Source: Marinobacter sp.
Lineage (GTDB): Bacteria > Pseudomonadota > Gammaproteobacteria > Pseudomonadales > Oleiphilaceae
Assembly: GCA_018066865.1 (NCBI GenBank)
Contig: JAGPVT010000126.1
Span: 1 to 59,742 of the forward strand
Direction of reading: 5' to 3'
DNA length: 59,742 nucleotides
The translations under genes were made by a program, and so were the position numbers. Positions 26,537 through 36,397 of this stretch are shown here, one piece after another (the first letter of the stretch is position 1; each line of letters starts with the position of its first letter). Below the pieces are notes generated by a model that was given only the letters and a program-made list of their open reading frames with translations, ran no database searches and had not been told where the DNA came from.

Positions 26537-27841
26537 TTATCCTCCGGATACCGTGAGGCGGCCACGGGCGCCACTGGGTTCATTTACTACCGAGCCGATT
26601 TTGGCATCAAGTCCCTGGCCGGCCAGACCATTGCGCAGAGCGCTCAGGCGGTCGTAGCTTTCTGCACGTACGTCAACCACCAGTTCGCCACGGGACTGGC
26701 TGTAATTGATGGAGTTGAACGTTACTGAGCCGGTGCTTGCGACATTTGAATACTGTTGACCCGTGTACTTCATCAATGTGACAAAATCCACATCAGGGCC
26801 GTCTGAGCCGGCCATACGCAACTGCCCTTCCACCACGCGCCTTACGTTGCCGGCATGGGTCCGGCTGTCACCCGGGAAAGATTCGCGGTAAACCGCCATT
26901 GCCTGTTGCCGTAAATCCTCTGCCTGTTGCTGGTAATAAAAACCCATTCCGGCTTCTACCGCCACTTGCACCACAAACCATATGGCGGCTACAGCAATCA
27001 GCGGCCTCCAGGGTTTCAGTGGGCTTGCCTTACCGTTTTTGACGGAGAAATCTCGCTGGCACAGGTTAATCGGGCGGCACAGATGGTGATGGTGAGCATG
27101 AGCCAGTAACTCCAGGGGCATAAGCTCCAGAGACTCGCGGCGAACAGAAAGCCGGCCAGGCACCATCAGCTCTCCAATCAGCGCCGCTTGTTCTTCAAAT
27201 TCGGTGTCGGTACCGTAAACTACGATGGGCACTTCGGCGACCACATCCTCTGACGGAGGCGCTGCCAGTGTATGCGCAAACATTCCCAGGTTGGCGGATT
27301 GCATGCTCAGCCACTCGCCCCGGTCGCTTCCCATCATTGCGGATTCGCCGTCCAGGCAAATTGACCATCCACCCTCTGTCGTCGGCAGCAGTGCCGCATC
27401 GGGATAGATGGCATCCAGCCTGGTATGTTGCCAGTCGCTGAACAACTCAAGCCATTGGGCCATTCTGCCACGATCAACCGCAGCTACCCGATAGCCCGAC
27501 TGGGTGTGCAAGCCGAGCGCCAGATGAACGCTGTCGATATCCTGGGCAATTTGCTCTTCCACGGCATAGGGCAAGGCCTGGTTTATAAAGCGGCTCTGTT
27601 TCGCGGGAATATCAGCCACGCAGAATAACGCCTCATCGCCCGGGATCAGGCCAACCAGCAACACGTCATCAAGGCCATTCTGGCTCAGCGTTTGCTCAAC
27701 CGTGCTGCGGAGATCGCCGCTGCCCTGAGCCTGGGCATCACCTCCTGCGTCGTAAAGCACCCAGTTAAATAAACGGGCTTCCGGATCATCTGTACTCTCG
27801 GCAATGAGAGGCAATGGTCGCACGTAAAGGCGATAAGACAT
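26537..27841 (-). CDS. gspL: Type II secretion system platform protein GspL
   Basis: 434 residues. An N-terminal cytoplasmic actin-like domain (about 1-270) recruits the GspE ATPase; a membrane helix near 278-295 (PLIAVAAIWFVVQVAVEAGMG) precedes a periplasmic domain with the coiled segment QQQAEDLRQQAMAVYRESFP. This order is the GspL/XcpY plan. It lies 2 bp after gspK and 4 bp before gspM, so translation is tightly coupled. Confidence 0.88.
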   Translation of the reverse strand: MSYRLYVRPLPLIAESTDDPEARLFNWVLYDAGGDAQAQGSGDLRSTVEQTLSQNGLDDVLLVGLIPGDEALFCVADIPAKQSRFINQALPYAVEEQIAQDIDSVHLALGLHTQSGYRVAAVDRGRMAQWLELFSDWQHTRLDAIYPDAALLPTTEGGWSICLDGESAMMGSDRGEWLSMQSANLGMFAHTLAAPPSEDVVAEVPIVVYGTDTEFEEQAALIGELMVPGRLSVRRESLELMPLELLAHAHHHHLCRPINLCQRDFSVKNGKASPLKPWRPLIAVAAIWFVVQVAVEAGMGFYYQQQAEDLRQQAMAVYRESFPGDSRTHAGNVRRVVEGQLRMAGSDGPDVDFVTLMKYTGQQYSNVASTGSVTFNSINYSQSRGELVVDVRAESYDRLSALRNGLAGQGLDAKIGSVVNEPSGARGRLTVSGG

Positions 27842-27843
27842 GG

Positions 27844-28854
27844 TTATCCTTCCGAGATGGTATAGGGCTCTTTGGTAATGCGATTCTTTTGTCCGGTATC
27901 CCTGTGCACCGTCCGGACATTACCCTCCTGATTACGAAAAACCGTGCTCACCATATTAACAACACGATTATCGTAGGTAATCCGTGAAACAATCTCAAAA
28001 AAACGGGTCTGCAGCCCTAAACCTTGTGGCTTCAGGCCAAGCCCTGCGAACTCTGGCAATGCCAGAAAGTCCTGAAGGTTCTCAAACCGATCTTCCTCGC
28101 GCTTTTCAAGAATAGACGCAGCCTGAGCTTCCGTCAGGTCCTCATGCAGTGACATCAACACTTGAGCCGTCGCCGTATTCACGTTAATTCCCAGCCCGCT
28201 GACCGGCAAGGTCGTAACATGAGGCCTCAATGCCACGTATATTTCTTCAGTCATACCTTCAATCAGTCGCAGCTCTGATACGCTCATAAACGGCTGGTTC
28301 GCCGCCCGAAACCCCGGCTCAGCCATCAGGTACTGGCCATCTTCCGCACCGTAGGCGCTGATTGTCTGATCGTCCGGATCAATCCAGTCCACCAAAGCAT
28401 CTACCGAAATACCGTTGATCCCGAGCGCAATCAGCAAACGGGTAACACGATCTTTGACCACTGGGTCCACCTGGCCACTTGCAGCAACCAGGTCATTCAG
28501 GTTTATCCGCCCCCCCAGATCATCAATCTGCACTTCCACAACGCTATTTTCATCCAGCGGCAGAACGGCGGCGTTCATCGCCCAGAATTCATCCAGGCTG
28601 TCGACCATCACGCTGTCTTCTTTATCCTCTTCAAAATCCCGCATCAGGATCTGACGCGCAAACGCCTCTGCACCCAGTGCAATGCTTTGGCCCTGCTGCT
28701 GCGCCAGGTAATGGCCGGCTTTAAACACGCGAATATTTTGCTGCTGGGTCATGCCGGAGGCCAGCATTACCACTAACGCCATTGCGAGCAGCACCATAAT
28801 CAGTGCAACACCCTGCTGCTTTTTTGGGCAGGCGCCATAAGGATAGGGGGTCAT
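27844..28854 (-). CDS. gspK: Type II secretion system minor pseudopilin GspK
   Basis: 336 residues, larger than the other pseudopilins because of the inserted globular domain. The N terminus reads KKQQGVALIMVLLAMALVVM: a type III signal cleaved after Gly, then the hydrophobic helix. GspK lacks the conserved Glu at position 5 of other pseudopilins, as seen here (V-A-L-I-M). Family helix-hairpin-helix-like segments LNDLVAASGQ and LNPL-type regions follow. It forms the pilus tip complex with GspI and GspJ, the two preceding genes. Confidence 0.9.
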   Translation of the reverse strand: MTPYPYGACPKKQQGVALIMVLLAMALVVMLASGMTQQQNIRVFKAGHYLAQQQGQSIALGAEAFARQILMRDFEEDKEDSVMVDSLDEFWAMNAAVLPLDENSVVEVQIDDLGGRINLNDLVAASGQVDPVVKDRVTRLLIALGINGISVDALVDWIDPDDQTISAYGAEDGQYLMAEPGFRAANQPFMSVSELRLIEGMTEEIYVALRPHVTTLPVSGLGINVNTATAQVLMSLHEDLTEAQAASILEKREEDRFENLQDFLALPEFAGLGLKPQGLGLQTRFFEIVSRITYDNRVVNMVSTVFRNQEGNVRTVHRDTGQKNRITKEPYTISEG

Positions 28855-28860
28855 GTTGTT

Positions 28861-29613
28861 CTAGCCTCCCTGCCCTGTCGGAGCTTGAGTAGCGCCCTGT
28901 TCAGTGGCACTGGCACCCTGTTCTTCGTCTGCCTCGCTACGGGCTTCGTTGATCTGATTCACAAGGCCTTGTGCGCCCGCCGGATCATAGTCTGGCAATA
29001 CAAACGTTCGCACAAGCTCACCAAAGAGTTCGTGCTCAACGGTGATTTCTATACCCCTCGGAAAAGGAATGTCGGGGCGCGTACCGGGCGTCAGTGCGGC
29101 CATGGCGTCGTCGGGTGGCCATTCAGTTTCCCAGCTGTTCTGTTCGTTGAGGAACCGCAGGTCAAAAGCGGTGACATCCCCAAGCAACAGCTGGTCCCGA
29201 CCGTTATCCTCCTGCCCTTGATCCACCGTTGGCCAGTATCGGCGGCGCAATTCACTACCAGTGTACTCCCAACCCACGCGCTGAAGGCTGCTGCGCCGGA
29301 TACCCAGAGGATTACGCCAGCCTTGTCGCGTCACCATCAGGGCGAAATCATCTTCACGGCTGGTCAGAGCAGGCTTGAAGTCACCGTAAATGTCCCGGGC
29401 CGGACGATTAACGATTTGAGTGATATCTCTTTCCAGAAGGAGCATCGCCCGCTGCAAACCGTCGAATTGTTCGGCGAGTTCATCAACCCGATCGCGGGAA
29501 AGGATTACCCCGTTCAGCACCTGCCATACGCCAATACCGATCACGGCAGTAATAGTGATCGCCACAAGCACTTCAAGAAGCGTGAACCCCCGCCGGCAAT
29601 TCAGCTCTCTCAT
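28861..29613 (-). CDS. gspJ: Type II secretion system minor pseudopilin GspJ
   Basis: 250 residues. The prepilin signal is RRGFTLLEVLVAITITAVIG with Glu at +5. The middle has LLERDITQIVNRPARDIYGD, typical of GspJ. The C-terminal tail (after about 225) is unusually rich in Glu, Gln, Thr and Gly and looks disordered. The start overlaps the gspI stop by 4 bp. It should be processed by a GspO/PilD peptidase, which is not in this window. Confidence 0.9.
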   Translation of the reverse strand: MRELNCRRGFTLLEVLVAITITAVIGIGVWQVLNGVILSRDRVDELAEQFDGLQRAMLLLERDITQIVNRPARDIYGDFKPALTSREDDFALMVTRQGWRNPLGIRRSSLQRVGWEYTGSELRRRYWPTVDQGQEDNGRDQLLLGDVTAFDLRFLNEQNSWETEWPPDDAMAALTPGTRPDIPFPRGIEITVEHELFGELVRTFVLPDYDPAGAQGLVNQINEARSEADEEQGASATEQGATQAPTGQGG

Positions 29614-30011
29614 TTCTCACCCACGAAAGCAGAAAGCGTATGCACGGGGTATGGCTTTGATCGGCCTTCACGATATCGCGATACTTCGACTTCCACCCGC
29701 CGCATTTTGGGTTCAGCCGTGGCGAGGATTTTTGTTGTCACTTGCCAGCGAAACGGGCCGTAGTCTTTATCTTTCGCATTCTCGGAAATACCCGGCAGGC
29801 TTTTCTCCAGCCGGATTTCATTGATGCGGTTATCCGCAACCCAGCCTGCGAGGGTTTTATCGCGGATGCGTTCATAACTGGAGATATACTGGCTACCCAC
29901 TTCTGCAGCTGCGGTGGCAATCAGGCCGAAAACCAGGAGGGCGATCATCACTTCGATAAGCGTGAAACCTCTTGCGGATCTCGCCAGCTTTTTGGGTTGC
30001 TCTGGCCTCAC
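29610..30011 (-). CDS. gspI: Type II secretion system minor pseudopilin GspI
   Basis: 133 residues, with the prepilin signal SARGFTLIEVMIALLVFGLI and conserved Glu at +5. GWVADNRINEIRLEK is the family landmark (normally A-x-N-x-L-x-E). It overlaps gspH and gspJ by 4 bp at each end, so the three pseudopilins are translated as a coupled set that primes the pseudopilus tip. Confidence 0.9.
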   Translation of the reverse strand: MRPEQPKKLARSARGFTLIEVMIALLVFGLIATAAAEVGSQYISSYERIRDKTLAGWVADNRINEIRLEKSLPGISENAKDKDYGPFRWQVTTKILATAEPKMRRVEVEVSRYREGRSKPYPVHTLSAFVGEK

Positions 30012-30547
30012 CAGTCGTCCCTCTCATCGCCTGGCTGGCGCCACTGAATGGGTGAGACTCCATCCGATGCAAGGGTCTGCGTGTAGTCCGTTTCGCTGCC
30101 AACGGTGAACTCAAGCTCAAAAGGTGTGGTTTCTCCGCTGGAGAAAAACACCACATCCGGCCGGAGCTTGTCTTCCGCCGACGCCAGGCGGGGAGCATCG
30201 CTTTCAATGAACGGTGTGGTTACCAGCCATTGCGGAAACGTCCTGGCTCGGAATATACGCTCACCCGACCCTTTCCAATCGCCTGTTTCATCCTGAAAGG
30301 CGACAAAGCGATACCCGTTATCTTCCAGCAGCAGCCCGATTTCCAGGTTGTTCAGCACCGCCTGATCCGATGCTGTCTGCATCAGCAAATACAGTTCCCG
30401 CACCTCATTCTGCAATTCCCGCTGCTGGGAGTTTCCACCCATGGTGAACACCGCCAGGGCCGCGAGCAGCCCGACCAAAACCAGGACAACCAGTATTTCA
30501 ATCAGCGTAAAGCCGTTGCTGTTGTTACCTGATCTTGCGCGAATCAC
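30008..30547 (-). CDS. gspH: Type II secretion system minor pseudopilin GspH
   Basis: 179 residues. Prepilin signal SNGFTLIEILVVLVLVGLLA, then a GspH/FimT-like beta domain with LLMQTASDQAVLNNLEIGLL and FVAFQDETGDWKGSGERIF. It links the GspIJK tip to the GspG body of the pseudopilus. It is 3 bp after gspG and overlaps gspI by 4 bp. Confidence 0.88.
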   Translation of the reverse strand: MIRARSGNNSNGFTLIEILVVLVLVGLLAALAVFTMGGNSQQRELQNEVRELYLLMQTASDQAVLNNLEIGLLLEDNGYRFVAFQDETGDWKGSGERIFRARTFPQWLVTTPFIESDAPRLASAEDKLRPDVVFFSSGETTPFELEFTVGSETDYTQTLASDGVSPIQWRQPGDERDDW

Positions 30548-30550
30548 GAA

Positions 30551-31003
30551 TCAGTTGCCGATATTCCAGAGGCTGATATCAGACGCGTCTCCGTCACCAC
30601 CATCCTGACCATCGGAACCCTTGGAGTAGAGGTCGTAAGGGCCTTCTCTGCCGGGACTCACATACTGGAATTCACTGCCCCAAGGATCCAGCGGGACGCT
30701 TTTCATGTAGCCATCGGGGTTCCAGTTCTTCGGCTCGGGGCTGCCGCTGGGGCGTGATACCAATGCATCCAGACCTTGCTGTGTGGAGGGGTAATGGCTG
30801 TTATCCAGCCGATATAGATCCAGCGCCTTGGAAATGTTGGTGAGCTGAGTTTCTGCCACGGTTACCTTTGCCTGGTCGCTCCGGCCCATGATATTCGGAG
30901 CCACAATGGCCACCAGCAGACCGAGAATTACCATCACAACCATGATTTCGATAAGGGTGAAGCCCCGGCTGGATTGCGGCATATTCAGGTTTTTCATCGT
31001 CAT
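30551..31003 (-). CDS. gspG: Type II secretion system major pseudopilin GspG
   Basis: 150 residues, highly conserved: the signal SSRGFTLIEIMVVMVILGLL, then LYRLDNSHYPSTQQGLDALV and PWGSEFQYVSPG, and the C-terminal calcium-site region DLYSKGSDGQDGG. Mature GspG builds the pseudopilus shaft and is made in excess. An ATG two codons in is possible, but GAG stands 7 bases before the first. A 56-bp gap separates it from gspF. Confidence 0.93.
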   Translation of the reverse strand: MTMKNLNMPQSSRGFTLIEIMVVMVILGLLVAIVAPNIMGRSDQAKVTVAETQLTNISKALDLYRLDNSHYPSTQQGLDALVSRPSGSPEPKNWNPDGYMKSVPLDPWGSEFQYVSPGREGPYDLYSKGSDGQDGGDGDASDISLWNIGN

Positions 31004-31059
31004 TATGTCACTCGTTGTTGGCTTGAAAGGTTGGCTTGAATAGCTTTCATCACAGGATA

Positions 31060-32271
31060 TTAGCCGACCAGATTGCTCATGTTCAGTATGGGCAGCATGA
31101 TGGCCATCACAATAATCAGTACGACCACACCCATTACCAGAAGCATCATGGGCTCAAAAAGCCCGACGATAGCGGCTATTTTCGATTGCAGCGTACTTTC
31201 CTGCATCCTTGCAGTACGTTCCAGCATGCTGTCCAGCTCCCCGCTGGCCTCTCCACTGGCAATCATGGTCAGCATCATCGGTGGAAAGTAGCCGGACTGA
31301 TCCAGCGCCCGGTGCAAAGAGCCTCCTTCACTGACTTTTCGCGCGGCGTCTCTGAGCTCCTGTCGCAAATAGTCATTTGAGAGCACCTCCCCTGCAATCC
31401 TCATGGCATCTACCAGAGGAACGCCACTGGTCGTCAGTATGCTCAGCGTGCTGGCATAACGGGCCGTGTTAACGCCCCGTACCATTCCGGAAAACAAGGG
31501 CAGGTGCAGAAGACGTTTATGGAACCGCAGCCGGACGGCCGGTTTGGTAAGCGCAAAACGAAATGCCATCAGGCAACCAACCAGTAGAATAAAGAGATAG
31601 ACACCGTAACTGGTAAGAAATTCCGACATTGCCAACATCGCTACCGTCAGCCCCGGCAATTCCTGCCCCTGTTTCACGAAAACCTCAATGATATCCGGCA
31701 CAACGTAAGTCAGCAGGAAGACCACAATGGCGATTGCCACAAAACTCAGAACGATGGGGTAAATCGCGGCTAGCTGTATCTTCTGGCGGGATTCCTGCCG
31801 GCTCTCCGTGTAATCCGCCAGCCGATTCAGAACCAGATCCAAATGCCCGGCATGCTCACCTGCCGCGACGGTTGAGCGGTAAAGCCTGGGAAAGGCTTTG
31901 GGGAATTCGCCTAGGCTATCGGCCAGCGTGTAGCCTTCCATTACCTTCGCACGAATGGCGATCAACATACTGCGAGTGCGAGGCCGGGTAGTTTGTTGGG
32001 CGGTTGCAGAAAGTGCTTGTTCAATGGGAATGCCAGACTGGATCAACGTCGCCAACTGGCGTGTAACCAGCGCAAGATCGGCGGCTGTAAGAGAACCTCT
32101 CCCGCTAAGCGGGTTGCCGCGGCTTGGCTTCTGAACCGCCGGTTCCACTGCCAGTGGCGTAAGACCTTTTTCCCGGAGCTGCTGGCGCACAGCGCGGGGC
32201 GCATCGGCCTCTACCACCCCTTGCTTCTGTTTCCCCCGTGCATCAAGGGCCTTGTATTCATAAGCAGGCAT
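31060..32271 (-). CDS. gspF: Type II secretion system inner-membrane protein GspF
   Basis: 403 residues with the duplicated GspF cytoplasmic domains and three membrane helices (about 170-195, 220-240, 375-400). Landmarks: MPAYEYKALDARGKQKQGVV at the N terminus, RQLATLIQSGIPIEQAL in the first repeat, RYASTLSILTTSGVPLVDAM in the second, and MIASGEASGELDSMLER. It couples GspE to the pseudopilus base. It lies 3 bp after gspE. Confidence 0.92.
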   Translation of the reverse strand: MPAYEYKALDARGKQKQGVVEADAPRAVRQQLREKGLTPLAVEPAVQKPSRGNPLSGRGSLTAADLALVTRQLATLIQSGIPIEQALSATAQQTTRPRTRSMLIAIRAKVMEGYTLADSLGEFPKAFPRLYRSTVAAGEHAGHLDLVLNRLADYTESRQESRQKIQLAAIYPIVLSFVAIAIVVFLLTYVVPDIIEVFVKQGQELPGLTVAMLAMSEFLTSYGVYLFILLVGCLMAFRFALTKPAVRLRFHKRLLHLPLFSGMVRGVNTARYASTLSILTTSGVPLVDAMRIAGEVLSNDYLRQELRDAARKVSEGGSLHRALDQSGYFPPMMLTMIASGEASGELDSMLERTARMQESTLQSKIAAIVGLFEPMMLLVMGVVVLIIVMAIMLPILNMSNLVG

Positions 32272-32274
32272 GGC

Positions 32275-33783
32275 TTACTGGCCCCGGTGCGTTACACGAA
32301 GCACCTCTTCCAACGTGGTGACGCCCTCAAGAATCTTCCGGACGCCGTCTGCGTGAATGCTCGGTCCTTTCAGCCGGGCTTCCCGCTCCAGATCCAGTTC
32401 ACCTGCACGCTTGTGAATCAAAGCGCTGATCTCCTCGGTTACTTCAACCACTTCATAGATACCAATACGCCCGCGATAGCCTGATTGGTTGCAGTGCTCA
32501 CAGCCTTTTGCCCGATAAATGGTTGGCGGATTGGCAAATTCCTGCTGCAGAAATTGACAGTGTTCTTCTGTGGGTGCATAAGGCTCGCGGCACTCCTTGC
32601 ACAAAACCCGCACAAGACGCTGGGCCACAATGCCCACCAGGCTTGATGAAATCAGGAAGGGCTCAATGCCCATATCCATTAGCCGGGTAATTGCGCCCAC
32701 CGCCGTATTGGTGTGCAGAGTAGATAACACAAGGTGGCCGGTAAGACTGGCCTGAACGCCAATCTCGGCCGTTTCGAGGTCCCGGATTTCGCCAATCATC
32801 ACCACATCGGGATCCTGTCGCAGAATAGCTCGCAAGCCCCGGGCAAACGTCATCTCAACCTTTGGATTCACCTGGGTCTGGCCAATGCCCGGCAGGTTGT
32901 ACTCAATAGGATCCTCAACCGTGAGGATGTTTCGGCTGCGGTCGTTAATCTCCTGCAACGAGGCATACAGCGTTGTGGACTTACCCGAACCGGTAGGCCC
33001 GGTAACCAGTAATATGCCGTAGGGCCGGTGAATAAGCCTGCGCAGAATTTTCAGATCGTCTGGCGCCATACCTAGAGATTCAAGGCGTATCGCACCCGCC
33101 TGTTTATCCAGCAAGCGCAATACAACCCGCTCGCCACCGGATGACGGCATGGTAGAGACCCGGATATCCACCTCGCGGCCGGCCACCCTCAACGCAATCC
33201 GGCCGTCCTGAGGTACCCGCTTTTCGGCAATATCCAGTTTTGCCATAACTTTGATCCGTGAAACCAGCAACGGTGCCAGCGCACGTTTGGGTTGTACAAC
33301 TTCGCGCAACACGCCATCAACTCGAAACCGCACGATCAGACGTTTCTCATAGGTTTCGATATGCACATCCGAGGCACTGCTCTTTACTGCCTCGGTCAGA
33401 ATCGCATTGATAAGGCGGATAATTGGAGCGTCGTCTTCCTGCTCCAGAAGATCTTCCGTTTCCGGGACCGAATCGGCGAGCGAGGCCAAATCCATATCAT
33501 CGCCAATGCCTTCGACCATCTGCATGGCTTCTGCAGAGTCGTTTTGATAAGCCGCATTGAGCGCCTGGTCAAAGTGGTCCGGCTCAATGGTGGTAAATCG
33601 CGCGCGCCCACCGCTTATCCGGTTGGCCTCCGCCAATGCAGAATGGGGAGCACCGGGTCTGACCAGAATAACCGGGTTGCCCTCTTCCGAGCGGGTCAAA
33701 ATGATGCCGTTACGCTTCGCAAAGGTAAAGGGGAGACGACCCAGCGGAGCATCCTGCGGCTGAAGTTCGGTTTCTGTGCTCAA
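32275..33783 (-). CDS. gspE: Type II secretion system ATPase GspE
   Basis: 502 residues, a hexameric ATPase that drives pseudopilus assembly. Visible: arginines in [19 protein letters not shown], Walker [16 protein letters not shown] near 260, Asp box, Walker [15 protein letters not shown] near 325, and His box [18 protein letters not shown]. The four-Cys zinc motif is present: [10 protein letters not shown] and [12 protein letters not shown] (about 398-445). It is the first gene of the gspEFGHIJKLM operon and divergent from gspC. Confidence 0.93.
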   Translation of the reverse strand: MSTETELQPQDAPLGRLPFTFAKRNGIILTRSEEGNPVILVRPGAPHSALAEANRISGGRARFTTIEPDHFDQALNAAYQNDSAEAMQMVEGIGDDMDLASLADSVPETEDLLEQEDDAPIIRLINAILTEAVKSSASDVHIETYEKRLIVRFRVDGVLREVVQPKRALAPLLVSRIKVMAKLDIAEKRVPQDGRIALRVAGREVDIRVSTMPSSGGERVVLRLLDKQAGAIRLESLGMAPDDLKILRRLIHRPYGILLVTGPTGSGKSTTLYASLQEINDRSRNILTVEDPIEYNLPGIGQTQVNPKVEMTFARGLRAILRQDPDVVMIGEIRDLETAEIGVQASLTGHLVLSTLHTNTAVGAITRLMDMGIEPFLISSSLVGIVAQRLVRVLCKECREPYAPTEEHCQFLQQEFANPPTIYRAKGCEHCNQSGYRGRIGIYEVVEVTEEISALIHKRAGELDLEREARLKGPSIHADGVRKILEGVTTLEEVLRVTHRGQ

Positions 33784-33978
33784 GGTGGTCCTCGTTCTTA
33801 TAAGGCAATCAGGGGGAAGGCTATCACAGGAGATAGGCCCGCTGAATAACTCTCTACACTATACTCCCAATAAAAGACGCTATTCTGATAACCTGTGAGA
33901 CTTTCGCCGTTTCCCTGGACGGTTTTTGCTTTGCCAGCGGCTTCTCGGCAGCTTGCGAACTTGCATTCTGGACGATCA

Positions 33979-34638
33979 ATGCTCTCAATTAATCAAAGGC
34001 TTCCGCTCATTCTGGCTCTCGCTGCAGGCTTGGCCATGACCAGTGTGACTTCATGGCAAGCCTACAGCTTCTGGCAGAACGAAAGTCGCCAAGCGGCTCA
34101 GAGCAACCAGCCTGTCGCACAGACGCTCACAGAAAAACGCAGCGCTCCAGCCCTGCCCCTTGCTTCCCTGGAGTTTTTTGGCACCGCTCAGATCGGTGGC
34201 GCTGAAGTGCCAGAAAATACCGAAGATCTGCCGGAAACTAACCTTCGGCTTTTTCTCCGGGGCGTTCTCGCATCCGACGGTGACTTTCCTGGAAGTGCGT
34301 TGATAGAGGACGATAAAAGCAAGACAGAGGCCTACCTGGTGGGCGATGAACTGCCCGGCAACGCCAAACTCCGCTCTGTTCATCCCAATCGCGTTATTGT
34401 TGATCGTGCCGGTAAACTGGAAAACCTGTTTTTCCCCGAGTCTGATGACAGTTCCGGAATGAGCTTTTCATCAGACGCCGACAACATTCAGCAAGAACCT
34501 GCGCAGCAAGTTCAGGTGCCGGATACTACCAACCGGCCCGTCCGCTCAACGCTTCCGCCCGCAAACGAGCAGGAGCGCCGGGAAGAAATACGCAAGCGCC
34601 TTGAACAACTCCGCGAACGCCTGCGCACCAACGGATAA
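33979..34638 (+). CDS. gspC: Type II secretion system protein GspC-like (short, no PDZ domain)
   Basis: 219 residues: a short cytoplasmic start, a membrane helix (about 8-30, LPLILALAAGLAMTSVTSW), a periplasmic linker and the homology region (about 85-150: LRLFLRGVLASDGDFPGSAL, KTEAYLVGDELPGNAKLRSV, VIVDRAGKLENLFFP). This region contacts the secretin GspD. The C-terminal PDZ domain of longer GspC is absent; instead there is a disordered linker and a charged Arg/Glu helix. Pipelines often call this family T2SS protein N. An upstream in-frame ATG at 33895 exists but MLSINQRLP is more natural. Unusually, gspD does not follow. Confidence 0.85.
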   Translation: MLSINQRLPLILALAAGLAMTSVTSWQAYSFWQNESRQAAQSNQPVAQTLTEKRSAPALPLASLEFFGTAQIGGAEVPENTEDLPETNLRLFLRGVLASDGDFPGSALIEDDKSKTEAYLVGDELPGNAKLRSVHPNRVIVDRAGKLENLFFPESDDSSGMSFSSDADNIQQEPAQQVQVPDTTNRPVRSTLPPANEQERREEIRKRLEQLRERLRTNG

Positions 34639-34670
34639 CAGGCAGCTCTCTCTGCCTCTCTGCCATGCGG

Positions 34671-34695
34671 GGCTGTGTCGGCAAATGACACAGCC
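34671..34695. terminator. Perfect stem-loop after gspC
   Basis: GGCTGTGTC-GGCAAAT-GACACAGCC gives a 9-bp perfect stem with a 7-base loop, 33 bp after the gspC stop and 80 bp before the AGPS-like gene. There is no T-run. It may end gspC transcripts by another route or be an operator for the next operon. Confidence 0.45.
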
Positions 34696-34775
34696 AATGT
34701 CGTTATAGGACAGTGCCAGCGTCGGATAAACCGATAGAATGCTATCTGGTTCAATCAACACTGGAGTGTACTTTG

Positions 34776-36392
34776 ATGCAACGCTGGAATGGCTGGGGCG
34801 ATGAGCAGTTTAATCTGGAACTACCGACACAGGGGCAGAGCTTTCTTTCACAGCGTGTGGGTTCCGGCAAGCCTCTGACCGATGCCTCGCTGGAGTCTGT
34901 CTGCGCCAAGGTTCCGGAGTCGCGCCTGCCGGCTGACGCCACCGTTGATAAGCTGATCGACACCAGCCCCGAAGTACGGGTGCGCCACGCTCGCGGTCAA
35001 AGCTTGCCAGACTGGCTGGCCATGCGCAGCGGTGATTTCGGCGTTTTTCCGGATGGCGTCGCCTGCCCTGAGAACAGCCGCGACGTGCAGAAACTGCTTC
35101 AGTATGCGCAGGCCAGCAACATTGAACTGATCCCCTACGGCGGCGGCACCAGCGTTGCAGGCCACATCAACCCGCTGGCGAGCGATAAACCGGTACTCAC
35201 CGTGGACATGGGCGGAATGAACCGCCTGACTGACCTCGACCGGGAAAGCCAGATCGCTACATTCGGCGCAGGTACCCCGGGGCCCCTCGTGGAATCCCAA
35301 TTACGGGCTCACGGTTACACGCTCGGGCACTTCCCCCAATCGTTTGAACTCTCGACCATCGGCGGCTGGGTGGCCTCGCGCTCCAGTGGGCAGCAGTCTT
35401 TGCGTTACGGCAGAATCGAGCAGTTATTTGCAGGAGGCCGGGTCGAAACTCTCAAAGGTACGCTGGACCTGCCCACCATTCCGGCTTCAAGTGCTGGCCC
35501 GGACATTCGTGAGATGATCCTGGGTTCCGAGGGCCGTATTGGCCTGATTACCGAAGTTAAAGTTCGGGTTAGCCGCCTGCCGGCACAGGAAAGCTTTCAT
35601 GTTGTGTTTTTCCCGGACTGGGATAGAGCGCGCACCGCCTGCCGTAAACTCGTACAAAACCGCACCCAGCTTTCCATGTTGCGCCTGAGCAACACCATTG
35701 AAACAGAGACCCAGTTGGCGCTTGCCGGGCACCCACATCTTATTGGCATGCTCGAAAAAGTACTTTCCTTGCGTGGCTCTGCCGAAGGTAAGTGCATGAT
35801 GACCTTCGGGCTGACCGGCACCAGCCGACAGTGCGACAGTGCCAAACACGAAGCAAAACGCATCTGTGCGGAATACAAAGGTGTGTATACAGGAACCCGG
35901 CTGGGCAAAAAGTGGGCCGAGAAACGCTTTACCATGCCCTATCTCCGGGAAGCACTCTGGCAGATGGGTTATGCCGTGGACACTCTGGAAACCGCAACCG
36001 ACTGGGATAATGTTGATAACCTGCTTGCCCTGATGGAAGGCAGCCTGCGCGGCGGACTTCAGGCCCGTGAAGAAAGTAAAAATGAGCGCACACACGTGTT
36101 TACCCATCTGTCTCATTTTTATGGCCAGGGCTGCAGCATTTACACCACTTATGTTTTCCGTGTTGCCGACAGCTATGAAGAGACACTGGCGCGCTGGAAG
36201 CATCTGAAGAACACAACCTCTGAACTGATCGTGCGCAATCGCGGCACCATCAGCCATCAACATGGTGTTGGCAAAGATCACGCGCCTTTCCTGCCGGTTG
36301 AAAAAGGTGAACTGGGTATGCTGGCCATTCGTTCTCTGTGCCAGACCTTCGACCCCGAAGGCATTCTCAACCCCAAAACCCTGGTGGAATAG
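34776..36392 (+). CDS. FAD-binding oxidase, alkylglycerone-phosphate synthase-like
   Basis: 538 residues of the VAO/PCMH flavoenzyme family. FAD-binding part: IELIPYGGGTSVAGHINPL near 125-145, FGAGTPGPLVESQLRAHGYT and STIGGWVASRSSGQQSLRYG. The C-terminal SHQHGVGKDHAPFL (about 495-510) corresponds to the His-rich active-site loop of alkyl-DHAP synthase, and MQRWNGWGD at the start is also typical of those homologues. The chosen ATG follows CTGGAGTGTACTTTG. It is 5 bp ahead of a GlpD-type gene, then an FGGY kinase. A role in ether-lipid formation or in oxidation of a glycerol-like hydroxy acid is possible; neither is proven. Confidence 0.83.
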   Translation: MQRWNGWGDEQFNLELPTQGQSFLSQRVGSGKPLTDASLESVCAKVPESRLPADATVDKLIDTSPEVRVRHARGQSLPDWLAMRSGDFGVFPDGVACPENSRDVQKLLQYAQASNIELIPYGGGTSVAGHINPLASDKPVLTVDMGGMNRLTDLDRESQIATFGAGTPGPLVESQLRAHGYTLGHFPQSFELSTIGGWVASRSSGQQSLRYGRIEQLFAGGRVETLKGTLDLPTIPASSAGPDIREMILGSEGRIGLITEVKVRVSRLPAQESFHVVFFPDWDRARTACRKLVQNRTQLSMLRLSNTIETETQLALAGHPHLIGMLEKVLSLRGSAEGKCMMTFGLTGTSRQCDSAKHEAKRICAEYKGVYTGTRLGKKWAEKRFTMPYLREALWQMGYAVDTLETATDWDNVDNLLALMEGSLRGGLQAREESKNERTHVFTHLSHFYGQGCSIYTTYVFRVADSYEETLARWKHLKNTTSELIVRNRGTISHQHGVGKDHAPFLPVEKGELGMLAIRSLCQTFDPEGILNPKTLVE

Positions 36393-36397
36393 GGCTG

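Noticed and set aside
26002..34638. Type IV pilus assembly cluster
   Set aside because: Gene order, GspK lacking Glu5, GspL and GspM, and the GspE zinc motif identify type II secretion instead.
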